This document shows, one piece after another, positions 22,787 through 33,879 of a stretch of 64,000 bases of DNA; position 1 is the stretch's first letter, and each line of letters opens with the position of its first letter. The stretch comes from Anthoceros angustus (Eukaryota; Streptophyta; Anthocerotopsida; Anthocerotales; Anthocerotaceae). The notes beneath the pieces were generated by a model. The model was not told the origin of the DNA. It ran no database searches and saw only the letters and a program-made list of their open reading frames with translations. The position numbers and the translations under genes are program-made. The stretch is taken from contig VJWM01000063.1 in NCBI GenBank assembly GCA_010909165.1, positions 1,759,595-1,823,594 on the forward strand. Reading direction: 5' to 3'.

Positions 22787-23050
22787 ATTTATCATATTTT
22801 GAAATTAATATATATAAAATTTCTCAATTATAGAAGGATAACTTTAATGAATGCTTGGAACAAAACCTCTCAATTATAAATTAAAGGGGTTTCGATTTAT
22901 CCATTCCATAGGAAGGGAGTACTATTTATCAGATTTTAAAATTAATATTTATACAATTTCTCAATTAGAGAGGGATAACTTTAATAAACGCTTGGAACAA
23001 AACCTCTCAATTACAAATTAAAGGGGTTTCCATTTATACCATTCCATATT
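22787..23050. repeat. AT-rich tandem repeat, two copies of about 138 bp
   Basis: The phrase TTTATCAKATTTTRAAATTA ... GGATAACTTTAATRAA ... TTGGAACAAAACCTCTCAAT ... AAATTAAAGGGGTTTC occurs from 22787 and again from 22925, with scattered substitutions. No ORF is present. Confidence 0.85.
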
Positions 23051-23224
23051 AAAGGCAGTAAGCTTAGGTGTCTCGGTAAAAGGGCTTTCCCATACACCTA
23101 GGGTGTTAACATTGAGAAACAACATGTCAATAAAAGGTAGGTGTGGTGTGCATGATGGTGCAAGCTGGCTAACACCAAAACAAGAGTAGATGTGCATATG
23201 AGCTAATGACAGCCCAGTGGGCAA

Positions 23225-24300
23225 GCTTTCGACAAAGATCTGACCATGGCTCGACAGGGGGTGGACTTATAAGGGATTCTTTCGACAAAGATCTGACCAT
23301 CGCTCGACAAGGGGTGGACTTATAAGGGATTCGTACCTACATACAGACAGACACATACAGACTTAGTACCTATGTATGTGATAAAGCATCACTTACACTA
23401 TATTGCTAACCAGCCAACAGTTGGCCATCATGTGGCTTCAATTTTTTGTTTTTTGATACCATGCATTGATGATATTGACGAGTTCTTAGATATTGGGCGG
23501 CTGTTGACTTACCTTGCCACCATGTTGTAGCCAATAAAAGGCCTCTTGCCTTGTGATGCATTCTTTGTGCAACACCTGGTTCTTGGGACCTCCATGATAG
23601 CTCATCTTAATTTTTGCTCTCCTTATACCCACAACACCTTAGTAGTCCTCCACTCTAATCTGGCATTTCTTGCCGGCTCCTCCTGATGCCTCGCTCTTCC
23701 CGACCCTAGCTTGGGACTCTTTATTACTTTGGTGTTCTTGGGAAGATCGCCAACTTGGTGGCCTACATGGCTCGGCAGGTGGACTTATAAGGGATTCTTT
23801 CGACAAAGATCCACCATCGCCGACAAGGGGTGGACTTATAAGGGATCTGCACTACATGCATGCACACATATGCATTTAGTACCTATGTATGTGATAAAGC
23901 ATCACTTACACTATATTGCTAACCAGCCAACAGTTGGCCATCATGTGGCTTCAATTTTTTGTTTTTTGATACCATGCATTGATGATATTGACGAGTTCTT
24001 AGATATTGGGCGGCTGTTGACTTACCTTGCCACCATGTTGTAGCCAATAAAAGGCCTCTTGCCTTGTGATGCATTCTTTGTGCAACACCTGGTTCTTGGG
24101 ACCTGCACCTCCATGATAGCTCATCTTAATTTTTGCTCTCCTTATACCCACAACACCTTAGTAGTCCTCCACTCTAATCTGGCATTTCTTGCCGGCTCCC
24201 TCTCCCAGTGATGCCTCAGTTCTTTCCGGACCCCTAGCTTGGGACTCTTTATTACTTTGGTGTTCTTGGGAAGACTGCCAACTTGGTGGCCTACATGGCT
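23225..24300. repeat. Direct repeats: 52-bp unit and about 513-bp unit
   Basis: A 52-bp phrase (GGGGTGGACTTATAAGGGAT plus TTTCGACAAAGATC) is tandemly repeated near 23235-23330 and again near 23775-23850. A longer block starting TTAGTACCTATGTATGTGAT at 23363 is repeated from 23876 and runs to a shared end about TTGGTGGCCTACATGGCTC near 24300. The left copy lacks several short strings present in the right one, or the reverse. The block lies directly upstream of the reverse-transcriptase element at 24522. Confidence 0.88.
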
Positions 24301-24521
24301 CAGCAAGTGAGTTTGCTCACCATTTGGACCTTTGCAATTTTTATGAGCAGCTGATTTGCAGGTCTGCTCATGTGCTCTTGTTCCAATTCGTTATGCTGGA
24401 TTTTCTCTTTACTGGCAGGTACTTGCTTGCTAACCGCTAGTTTTCCTTTGATTGTATTTAGTAATGTGTCTGTAAATGCGGTGTGTATGAGGGTTTGGTT
24501 TTCATTGCTGCTCACGTGCCA

Positions 24522-27500
24522 TGGATCCCCCATTCCGGCCAGAAATCCATGCTAAGGAGGTCCCTTTTGGAGCTGATGAAGAGGGGACAAAGGAGCTACC
24601 CCACCAACAGTTGGCCCTGGGTCTTTACAGTAGTCTAGGACGTCTGCAGGCTTGGTGTGCTTGGGATGTTCCTGGAGTTTTCCTTGCTACTTGATTTTTT
24701 GTCTCATCATAGTCATGAGGTCTGTGGGACATGGTGTGTGTTTCTTGTTTCTTAAATAACATAATTGTGCACATTACACATTTGCTTTGGATGATGGCAT
24801 TTGTGGTGTAAGTATTCCATGACTAACCTGGATGAACTTATGTTGTGCACATACAGTGTCGTGTTTTACAGGCTTTTTGGGTGACTTCCAAAGCCGGTAG
24901 ATGCCACACCCTGGCTAGCTACTTGCTAGTCTTTGCTCTGAACTCCTGTTGATTTCATATGCAATGTATTTCATTTGCCCATCCACGATCATTTGCAGCT
25001 AATTGCCTCTGAGTCTCGAGCACCATAAAAAGTTTGAGCTAATTCCAGCGAGTCGTGCAAGTCCTCAAACGAGGCAATTGGCAAGTCATTGTGGCTTGTA
25101 TATATGCACATACACGCATGTCTTGTGGACAGTCTGGCACCTGATGAGCTTGCTGCTCTTTGGCTTAGTTTCTCACTTTTTTGATTGTTTGAGTGTAACA
25201 GGATGAGACCGTCTGGGATACAAATTTGGTAGCCTTGGGCTATTTTGGAAATTCTGATGGCATCGTGCCTTCCCCTTCTATTGAAGTAATTATTGCTTCA
25301 GTGGATAAACCTGCTTTCCACCAAACTATGATTCATCTCGATAAAGAAGGAGTTGAAGATTGCACTATCCACGATACTGCACCTCAACTGATGAATGTGC
25401 TCGCACTTGACGATTGGGTGAAGCTTGCTTGTGCTTTTGCTGAGGATCCGGCTGTTGGGATGGAGAAACTCCTCAAAGAGCATTCCTTGCTGCCTAAGTT
25501 TTTTGAATCTGACGAGCAAAAGACTGAAGAGCTTGATGGAATGGCGTGGGTGGCGTCTGCCATGATGGAATGGCATGTGGGTGGCGTCCAACTTGAGCTA
25601 TCTTGCTCCTATTAGTATGCAAACCTGGCAACTACCAGGCAATTTTTCAGACAAGGATGTGGATGCTTGCATGGAGCGTGCTCTCTCAAGCAATGTTCAG
25701 CTTGCCAATAGCATCAGGGTGGCTGCAAGGCCCCATATCACACATTTTGATATACCTTGCAAATATAATTAGACAATCGCTATGAGATCCAAAGGCATGA
25801 TGCAGATTGGCAATTTCAGGGAGAGGGGCACTCACGGACGGACTATGTGGAATTGGAATCGATGTTTGCCAAGTGCATCTACACTGATGATGGTGTTCCA
25901 AAAACATGTTCCAGGTGATGCTCCTAACTGTGATCCTGGGGTTTTGTGGTTGGACCATATGATATGGTTCATGGGTAACCATCTCAACATTTTCTTCCTA
26001 GAGGAGACGTCTCTCAGCATGCAATGGAATGCATTTCTAGTCTTTCTCTCTTTGCAGGCCAACAGAGAGTCGATCAAAGCCCAGATTTCGTTCATGTTCA
26101 TATGTGAATGGATGATTAAAGTTGGGAAGCAACTTGCTAGCTAGGGACCCAACTCAATCCCTACTGGTTGACAAGGGCAACATGGCTAGGCCGCTTTACA
26201 TTGAGAAGTTGTTGAAACTAGGCGCTTTCACTGAAGCCAGCAATCAGAAGGACCATGCACATGGCCTCCGCCCAAAACCTCGCTTCAATAGGTTAAGGGA
26301 TGTCATGGGAACCGAGCATATTCGAGTGGTCCGTCGATGTGGAAGCTCCAGGCCGCAATTTACACCATATCGTGGCGGTGGTAGGGGATTCTTCACCCCT
26401 AGCAGACCACCAAGTGCTCCGTCTCCTTAGCGCACCGGAAGCTTTGCATCTCCTTCCCTTGGCACTTATTGGCTCTGTTCCCTCTTCAGGGATCATTTCT
26501 TCTCGTGGCACCTCTCGATCTGCACTGCAAGAGACTATGTCTTCCAACAAAATTGTATCTCGATGTGATCCCGCTTTTGGAAGACGGGACTTATCTCCTA
26601 AGTGGTAGATGGAGATGTAGCTGATTGTCCGGTTCTGTTTGTTTTTTTGACCTGGACAGACTCTTTGGATGCACCTCCTAATGGAATTTCTCGCAGTGTG
26701 CAAATTGATGAACTTGGTGGTTGCTTTTTGTTCACTGCCTTTGTGCAAGTCTTTGAGATTCTTAAAAAATGTGGACACTCTTTCCAGACTGAATGGATTG
26801 ATCTTGCCAAAACTCAACTAACAGAATTGTGTTGGTTTCATATGAAAACTGCTGCCAAATGCAATAAGAGACGAAGCTGCACCAAAGACATGTCTTTGAA
26901 GAACCTTATGTCAAGGATGAAATCTCATGGTTATTATAGCACTTATATATCTCTAGCCTGGACAAAGCTGCTCACACTGCTTGCTTCATCTGCAAGAGAC
27001 ACATAAGGCAACAAGCACTGGAAAGACTGTCTAGTTTGGATTTTAAATCCCTAACTCTTTCTCCTCAGTCTTGCTTGGAGCAGATCCAGCGTGAGATTTC
27101 TCTTCTCCTTCCGAAGTTAGAGAATGATACGGAGGTTGGCTTATCATTCCTGATGGGCACTTTCAAGCAACACAAGTTGAAATACGATGGCTCACCAATA
27201 CTCACAACTTCTGCTTCTCTATTGTAGCTGATCTATTGACCATGGCCATTAAAGCTTTGTTCCTCGTGCTGAAAGAATGGGCAGCAATCATGCAAGACAC
27301 CTACTACAGATTCTTTAAGGTAACAAACCTCCTTGTATTGGATCACGGAGTCCACTTTGGATATGGCTTTAAACCTGCCAAACAAGCTGCATGATCTATT
27401 TGTGGCAGATATTGCACGCTGCTATGAGGCTATCCCGACTAGCAGTGACGATGCACTCAACACTGCTATTTTGGCAAACATTGGCTTGGCTTTTAAGCAA
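24522..27500 (+). mobile_element. Decayed reverse-transcriptase element, Penelope/telomerase-like, 5' part
   Basis: The segment begins with a 57-codon ORF (MDPPFRPEIHAKEVPFGADE) and continues in pieces that look coding but shift frame: DETVWDTNLVALGYFG (25204), LNVLALDDWVKLACAFAED-like text (about 25400), then LGGCFLFTAFVQVFEILKKC (about 26720) and LERLSSLDFKSLTLSPQS (about 27015). Near 27150 FLMGTFKQHKLKYDG resembles the TFK-x-HK-K signature, and near 27390 DLFVADIARCYEAIP matches the catalytic motif A style (D-I-x-x-x-Y-x-x-I-P) of telomerase- and Penelope-side reverse transcriptases. Reading stops near 27500, where a second retroelement begins. A partly intron-bearing structure is possible (acceptor GTGTAACAG before DETVW). 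Element class is inferred from motif style only. Confidence 0.55.
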
Positions 27501-27599
27501 GGACACCCCTTGCCCGGTCTGCTCTTAGCTTTGCTCTGGGGTCAAGGGGGTGAAATATCACATCGGGCACAAGCACAAGGATTTCGACAAGACTACTTG

Positions 27600-30500
27600 G
27601 GAGGCGCAAGTGCGGCTTGCATCTTCCTCTGGCGTAGTGGCTCACCCAATCCCTCTTCCGCCAGCCTCCCTTGGGCCGCCGTGAGAGTCTTGGGAGTGGC
27701 TTCGGAGGCAGTCCAACTACCTGCTGGCATTGTTTCACACTCGTTTCCCAAGCCCCCTTTTTCGGCAGCTCGCGAGGTGTCTTCACGATGATGTTCGCCT
27801 TGCATACCGCCTTCTATTGGTTCGCCTTGCGTGGGACCCCAGGGATGAGGAGGCTTGGACTCTTTTCCTTTTCCTTCCTAGGTGGTGTCTTCGCCGCTCT
27901 AGGGGCGGTCCTTCAGGCCATAGGGAGGTGGCTTCCCACCTCCGCCGCTTTCGGGCGGGGAATTGGGAGGCTCTACAGGAGGAGGATCTTTTGGCAGCAA
28001 GATTTAGGTTAGGGTCAGCCAAGGTCGACAAGGTTTGTTCGGACCCTAGTAAGGCACATCTCCGAAGGTGTCATATGTTGGGTCGGAATGGTGAGTACGC
28101 GCGGGCCGCTAGGCCTCTCCGCCCGGAGCCGGTGGCGCCGGATTTCGAGGACATCATCGCTGCGCTCCGTGCCCTTCATCCGGCCCCCAGTGATAGCATT
28201 CCACATAATATCTTCGACTTCGTGCCCGAGGAGCTTTTTCATCTAGACAAGGCGGTCTTTGGTCGGGCCCTCTCCACTGCCCCTCGTCTCTCCTCGGGTG
28301 GCCTGTCAGAGACAATTTATGACCACCTTCAAGATTATTTCTCCCCAGAGGATCCATCTAGTGATTTTTCAGAGCTTTTCATTCTGGCGGCGGCTATGGC
28401 CAAAGGCAAGGCCCCTCGCAGGATCTCCCAGGTCTTGGGGGCTTGCAGGTTATTAACTTTGGAGAAACCTACGTTGGGGGTGCGCCCTATTGTTGTCAGG
28501 GAGGTGTTCCTGCACCTTATCGACCGCAACATTGCGATTCGATCAACTTCGAGAGCACTTCGGGGAGCACCTTTGCCCCCACCAATTTGGGATTGCCACT
28601 CCAAGGGGTTGCGAGTCTGCGGCCTTTGGTATCCAGGCGATCCTCGAGTCTCAGCCACATTGGGTTGCCCAACAGATAGATGTTGAGAATGCCTTCAATA
28701 CAATGTCTAAGGCCATCATTTTCTCAGAACTCAGGGACGCAGGTGGGCACCTAGCGAGCCTCATTCCATTTGTTCGCTCCTTCTACGGTTCTTTGTCCAA
28801 TCTATACTATCAACATGGTCCAGCTACGGAAGGCGTTTCGGTTCTCCACTCGGCGATGGGCACAAGGCAAGGGGATCTATTGGGAGGCGCCCTCTTCGCC
28901 ATGGTGCATTTCAGGGCGCTGTCCTCCACAGCCTCTGCAGTCCGGGAGTGCCTTTTCCCATCCGTGACTGACGATACCCATATCCTTGGGCTAGGGGACA
29001 AGGTGAGGGCTGTCTTTGACCTCTTCTCCTTGGATCTCTCCCGTATGGGATTAAGGGTCAAGATTGATAAGGGCAAGGTGTGGTCCCCTTCCGGCAATAC
29101 ACCCCCTCTTCATTATCCAGGGGGGGATATTATTTCTCCGCAAGGGCTTCGGGTCCTCGGAGTTCCGCTGGGTCCCCCTGATTTTATTCAAGGATTTGTG
29201 GACGTGGCTCTGGAAGAAGAAGTGGCTCACATTGGGGACCTTTCACAAATTGGGGACCCTTAGGTTGCGTTTGGTATTTTGTCTTCCTACTTCGCGCGTC
29301 GACCTGGATATCTTACCAGGACGGTTGCTCCACCCCTGGCGTTTTTATCAAGCTTTGAGACATTTTGATATGCAGGTTATGCAAGCGCTTGGGGACATTA
29401 TAGGCCTCAGCACCTTCGAATGCGCCGATGGTGACTTGGCGCGGAAACAGGCATCATTGCTAGTGGCCTTTGCAGGCACTGGCTTCCTGGCCATGGAGGC
29501 CTCGGCCCCGGCAGCCTTCCTCGGGAGTTGGGCCCTCTCTGCCCCAATTTTGGCCTCTCGGTTCTTAATGCAGGACTCTCCTCTTCTAGAAGCCTTCGTC
29601 TCGAGTGTTGAGGAGGGGCCTCCCTGTGTCTCTCTCTTAGGGCTAGGGACAAGGTGAGGCCGCTTTGACCTCTTCTCGGATCTCTCCGTATGGGATTAAG
29701 GGTCAAGATTGATAAGGGCAAGGTGGTCCCTTCCGCAATACACCCTCTTCATTATCCGTGGGGATATTATTTCTCCGCAAGGGCTTCGGTCCTGAGTTCA
29801 CTGGGTCCCCGATTTATTCAAGGATTTGTGGACGTGGCTCGGAAGAAGAAGTGGCTCACATTGGGGACCTTTCACAAATTGGGGACCCTTAGGTTGCTTT
29901 TGGTATTTTGTCTTCCTACTGGCCGACTGGATATCTTACCGTGATTGCTCCACCGGCGCTTTTATCAAGCTTTGAGACATTTTGATATGCAGGTTATGCA
30001 AGCGCTTGGGGACATTATAGGCCTCAAGACCTTCGAATGCGCCGATGGTGACTTACGGAACAGCATCATCAGCTAGTGGCCTTGCAGCACCGGCTTCCCG
30101 GCCATGGAGGCCTCGGCCCGGCAGCCTGGAGTTGGGCCCTCCGCCCAATTTTGGCCTCTCGGTTCTTAATGCGTGACTCTCCTCTCTAGAAGCCTGCCTC
30201 GAGTGTGTTGAGGAGGGGCCTCCCTGGTGTCTCTCAGTGTGCTAGGGACTCCCTTTCCTTAGAGGCTAGGGAAGCCATGCCTCCTTTTTCTTCTTTCTCC
30301 AGGGAAAGGATGCTTGGCCTTCAAGCCTCTCTCCAGGAGAAGCAATATTTACAGGCGCAAAGAGCCCTCCTTGTGGACTCCTCCATTCCCAGGTCTTCGC
30401 AAGCCCACCTGCGTTCCTATTCGGGGAAGGGGGCAGCTCCTAGCTTCTGGCTCGGCCTTGCATTTTGGCATTCCGAATCGCACTAGCGCCCTTTTCGACC

Positions 30501-31320
30501 GCGATGAGGGTCTGCCTCGGTTTGGCTCATCCTGTGGCCTCTTCTCTTTCCACATGCAGTTGTGGAGCTGCCATCGACGATTCCGGGCCCCATTTGGCCC
30601 GTTGTGCCATGGGGGGGCAATGTACTGCTACGCATGACGCCGTTCGCGATGTCATGTTTTCGATAACAAAGGAGGAGCGGATTTTTTCCGTACAGCGAGC
30701 GCCCATATACATTGCGTAATGGCATGTCACTTAGGGCGGACCTTTTTTATACTAGAGGGGAGCAAATTTACATCGCTGATGTGGTTGTTACAGATCCTGC
30801 TAGAGCCTCTATATGCGAGCACGTCATCATCCACCCCCTGGGCTGGGCGGCAGAAGGATGCGCAACCAACAAGACTCACAAGTACTCTCATATGCAAGAC
30901 GGCCATGTTTTCTTCCCTCTCGCCCTCGAGACTCATGGGGCTATGGGCAAGGACTTCTCTAGGTTAATTAAGGAGTGCAAAGCCTGCCTCGAGTGTTGAG
31001 GAGGGGCCTCCTTCCTATGTGGTGGCTTCTTCGCCGGTTTCCATAGCTCGCAAAGCGCTAACGCTGTTTATAGGACTTGCCACGTGCAAGACTAGCGGCT
31101 TCTTCGGCACCGGTGATAGGTGGGCCCTTCATCATCCCTGATCATGATATCATTGGTGCAGTAGGTAGTTACGAGAAAGGTATTTGAGGAGACTAAGACT
31201 TCCCCTTTTACTATTAGCCCTTTTTGGGTTGTTCCTCCTCAGACTTCAGGGGTAGATGGGATTTCCCATCTCGCCTATTAATAACGTCTACTCTACTCTC
31301 TTTTAAGCAAGTGAACAAGG
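27600..31320 (+). mobile_element. Non-LTR retrotransposon with restriction-like endonuclease
   Basis: The plus strand reads, with frame changes, as one ORF2-like protein. 27730-28560 holds the N-terminal part ending KPTLGVRPIVVREVFLHLID. 28560-29260 is the reverse transcriptase: FGIATPRGCESAAFG, WVAQQIDVENAFNTMSKAII (catalytic Asp), SAMGTRQGDLLGGALFAMVH, VTDDTHILG (the xDD box) and GLRVLGVPLG. After an internal duplication come a zinc knuckle CSCGAAIDDSGPHLARC (about 30560-30610) and a PD-(D/E)XK-type nuclease: RADLFYTRGEQIYIADVVVTDP with K and KY after it (about 30725-30900), ending at 30999. Order RT, then CCHC, then nuclease is that of R2-like LINEs, which lack an apurinic-type endonuclease. 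Frameshifts at about 28560, 29270 and 30720 show it is dead as assembled. Confidence 0.85.
28994..30249. repeat. Internal tandem duplication within the LINE
   Basis: The segment 28994-29651 (end of RT and thumb region) is repeated at 29652-30249. The junction falls on the shared word CTAGGGAC, which occurs at both ends. Copy 2 is about 60 nt shorter and differs by many 1-4-nt losses, mostly in C/G-rich spots. Confidence 0.92.
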
Positions 31321-31329
31321 GCCACACAT

Positions 31330-32000
31330 CCCAGCAACAGCTACTTCTGCATGTCTGTTTTGACCACAGCTCTTCTCAATTCACGTAGACCTCTTGGGCA
31401 AGTAAGCCTCCAAGAGGCTCCAACTCTACCTACTTGTCTTTTACATAGGAGCGCTTGGGTGCTATCCACTGCTAGCTTATGCATCACTGCTTTGTCCAAT
31501 TTGGTAGTAGTGTTTAGCTGCAGCATCTTGGTATACCTATGGGGTTCTTTTGCTCCCCCAGTGGTGCAATTTATATTTTTTTCATTGTGAAGCACAGTTC
31601 TTTCGCAGATTGGCTTAGCTTGGAAGACCTGACCTCATGGCCTTTTTCGAACATGCTCGGAGATATACAGTCGACCTGTGTTGGTTTAACACAAGGATCC
31701 CTAATCAATTCTAGGACCCGGATACACCGAGGACCCCAAATTCGCCATTCTGGATTTATTCCTTGGATGTGGTGGCTATTGAACCCGAGATCCAAAAGTT
31801 TTGGGGAAGATTTGGAAGGTAACAAGATTGGCATTGCTGCTCACTTCTTATCTTTTCAGTTCAATATCACAGACCCTATGAGTGGACTGTTTTCTTTCAC
31901 CAAGTTTGATAAAAGAAGGGCACTCCCCTTCAAGTGTGCTCAGTTCATTCACTTGGAGTCGAACAGAGCTGAGCTCCTCCTTCCCTCACGCGCCTAGCCC
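31330..32000 (+). mobile_element. 3' part of the interrupted reverse-transcriptase element
   Basis: GIPMGFFCSPSGA (about 31528) is a motif B-type RT signature (G-x-P-M-G-x-x-x-S-P), and FNITDPMSGLFSFTKFDKRR with ALPFKCAQFIHLESNR follows (about 31860-31965). This style fits the protein begun at 24522-27500, whose reading stops just before the LINE. I infer that the LINE inserted between motifs A and B of the older element. Stops between 31340 and 31530 show decay. Confidence 0.6.
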
Positions 32001-32186
32001 CTCTGGCACGCCGCTGTCTCCTCGCTCCAATCCTTTGAGAGCACATGTGGAGCAGGGCTATCTCTCCCCTACTTCATAGTGTTCTTTCGGCAACTGGTGT
32101 CCATTGCCCTCCAAAAAGGTATTTGTAGAAGCTATCTTATGGACAATAGCGACATTTGTAAAAGATGTTTTCTCGACTAGTCTCGG

Positions 32187-32352
32187 TAATATGTAGACCA
32201 TTCAATCTCCCTAGTTATGATATTATAAGCCTTGTTGGTGACCTTAATATGTAGATCATTCAATTTCCCTAGTTATGATATTATAGACATTGTCGGTAAT
32301 ATTAATATGTAGACCATTCAATTTCCCTAATTATGACATTATAGGGGGTTGT
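32187..32352. repeat. AT-rich tandem repeat, three units of 58 bp
   Basis: Units starting TAATATGTAGAYCATTCAAT occur at 32187, 32245 and 32303, each continuing YTCCCTARTTATGAYATTAT. It lies just past the end of the reverse-transcriptase element and before the phytolongin promoter. Confidence 0.93.
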
Positions 32353-32955
32353 ACGTGACTTTAGACATAAAAACCTATTTGCTCTTTTTACCGTAACCCT
32401 AGGATCTCCTTTGACGTCCTTTAGTAGATTGGGGTTCACCCATCTCTCTCCTTAATAAAATCGTACGATGTACGATGAGTTTGTGGAAGAGGGGAAAGGT
32501 TGTATTCACACGTGAGCAGATGGTGATCCGTTAGCACGTCCCGACTAGAGGACGTTACGATAACGAATACATAAAGGGGGGAGGGTTGAGGAAAGAATCC
32601 GTTTCGAACGGCAGATGGCGTGACCGAGGTAAATAGGGTTGGTTGGCGCACTGTCGGTCGGTCGGTCTTTGGTTTTCGTTGCGATCGCATCGGCTGGCCA
32701 TCGAGCGCTGCTTCCCTTCCCAGATCTGATTTTCCGTTGCCGTTGCCGTCTAATCCCATGCGCGTGATCGAGGCAGAGTGTGGCGATTTGCCGGCTGCCG
32801 CATTCTCCTTGCGCTGCAGGCTGTGGATCTGGTTGCACCAGGAGCGGGGCTGGGAGATGAAGATGCGAGACAGGCAGAGCGCGGATCAGATGTTGTGGTG
32901 AGGGAGCAGGAGGCGGAGAGGTAGATGCCGCAGGAGCCGGCCTGAGCCCTGAGAT

Positions 32956-33879
32956 ATGGGGGTTTTGCCGAATCTGATCTACTTTGCAGGAGTGGCAAGG
33001 GGGAGCGTGCTGCTGGCGGAGTACAGCGATGGAGAGCCGGAACTGGCGCAGGTGTGCGTGCAGCAGCTGGAAAGAGTGGCAGGAAATCACAGCCGGTACA
33101 ATTACACCAGCAGGGGTCGGATGATCAGCTGCCTCATGCACCACGGCTTCAGCTTCTGCGGAGTGATTGATGAGGCCCTGGGGACGCAGGATGCCTTCAA
33201 GTTTCTGGGTGAGGTCAGGGACGCGTTCTGGAAGTTTCTGAGCTGGCGGGGGCTGCCGCAGGACGGGGCCGGCCTGGCGGCCTTGAGTCTGGACGTGGAT
33301 TTCGGGCCTATTCTGAAGCGGCTGGCGGCGCCTTACGTCGGCATTCCGCAGCAGCAGAGTGCGGGGCAGGAGGAGGAGGAGTTTCCGGCGGGGGAGAACG
33401 GGGAAGCGGGGGGCCGGGCTGATGCTCTTCCGCCGTTTAGTAGCGATTTGAATGCGTCGCAGGAGTCGGTTGCGCTAAATGTTGCAGCTCATAGGAAGGA
33501 GAAGGACGGGGGAGAGAGGAAATTATCTGCGTGCTCGCCGCTGGGAGGAGGCAAGGGAAAGAAGCAGGAGAAGAGGAAGGCGAAGGATCTTGTGACGCAG
33601 AGTAAGGAGATCGTGATGGAGAGCAGTGGGAGGCTGGCACCGGGTAAGGGTGATTCGGTGGAGGTGGTGGTGGCAGGGCCTTCCAGATCGGGTGAATTGA
33701 GTCTGCGGATGAATGGCCATGTGGATTCCCGGGTGAAGGGCCACCAATTAGCACAGCGGACGTGGTGGAGCAACGTCAAGTTTGTGCTGTTTCTGGATGT
33801 GATAGTGTGTGTTATACTGTTTGCAGTGTGGCTTGGGATCTGCAGAGGTTTCCAATGCTTGTCCAGGAGGAATGGATGA
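32956..33879 (+). CDS. PHYL: Phytolongin (longin-domain membrane protein), copy 1, 307 aa
   Basis: Phytolongins are plant-specific relatives of VAMP7-type SNAREs: they keep the longin domain and the C-terminal anchor, but the SNARE motif is replaced. They act in the secretory pathway. The longin domain is about residues 1-125 (LPNLIYFAGVARGSVLLAEY, NHSRYNYTSRGRMISCLMHH, EALGTQDAFKFLGEVRDAF). A charged linker (QEEEEFPAGENG) and a Lys-rich region follow. The membrane anchor is about residues 273-293 (VKFVLFLDVIVCVILFAVWL) after RTWWSN, with a short basic tail. No heptad SNARE core is visible. The gene is intronless. The start is fixed by alignment with the paralogue at 35505-36389 (MG-LPNLIY-AGVARGSV). 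The two copies converge, suggesting an inverted duplication. Confidence 0.92.
   Translation: MGVLPNLIYFAGVARGSVLLAEYSDGEPELAQVCVQQLERVAGNHSRYNYTSRGRMISCLMHHGFSFCGVIDEALGTQDAFKFLGEVRDAFWKFLSWRGLPQDGAGLAALSLDVDFGPILKRLAAPYVGIPQQQSAGQEEEEFPAGENGEAGGRADALPPFSSDLNASQESVALNVAAHRKEKDGGERKLSACSPLGGGKGKKQEKRKAKDLVTQSKEIVMESSGRLAPGKGDSVEVVVAGPSRSGELSLRMNGHVDSRVKGHQLAQRTWWSNVKFVLFLDVIVCVILFAVWLGICRGFQCLSRRNG

Noticed and set aside
33437-33754. Minus-strand Pro/Ser-rich ORF inside the first phytolongin
   Set aside because: Antisense shadow of the phytolongin linker.
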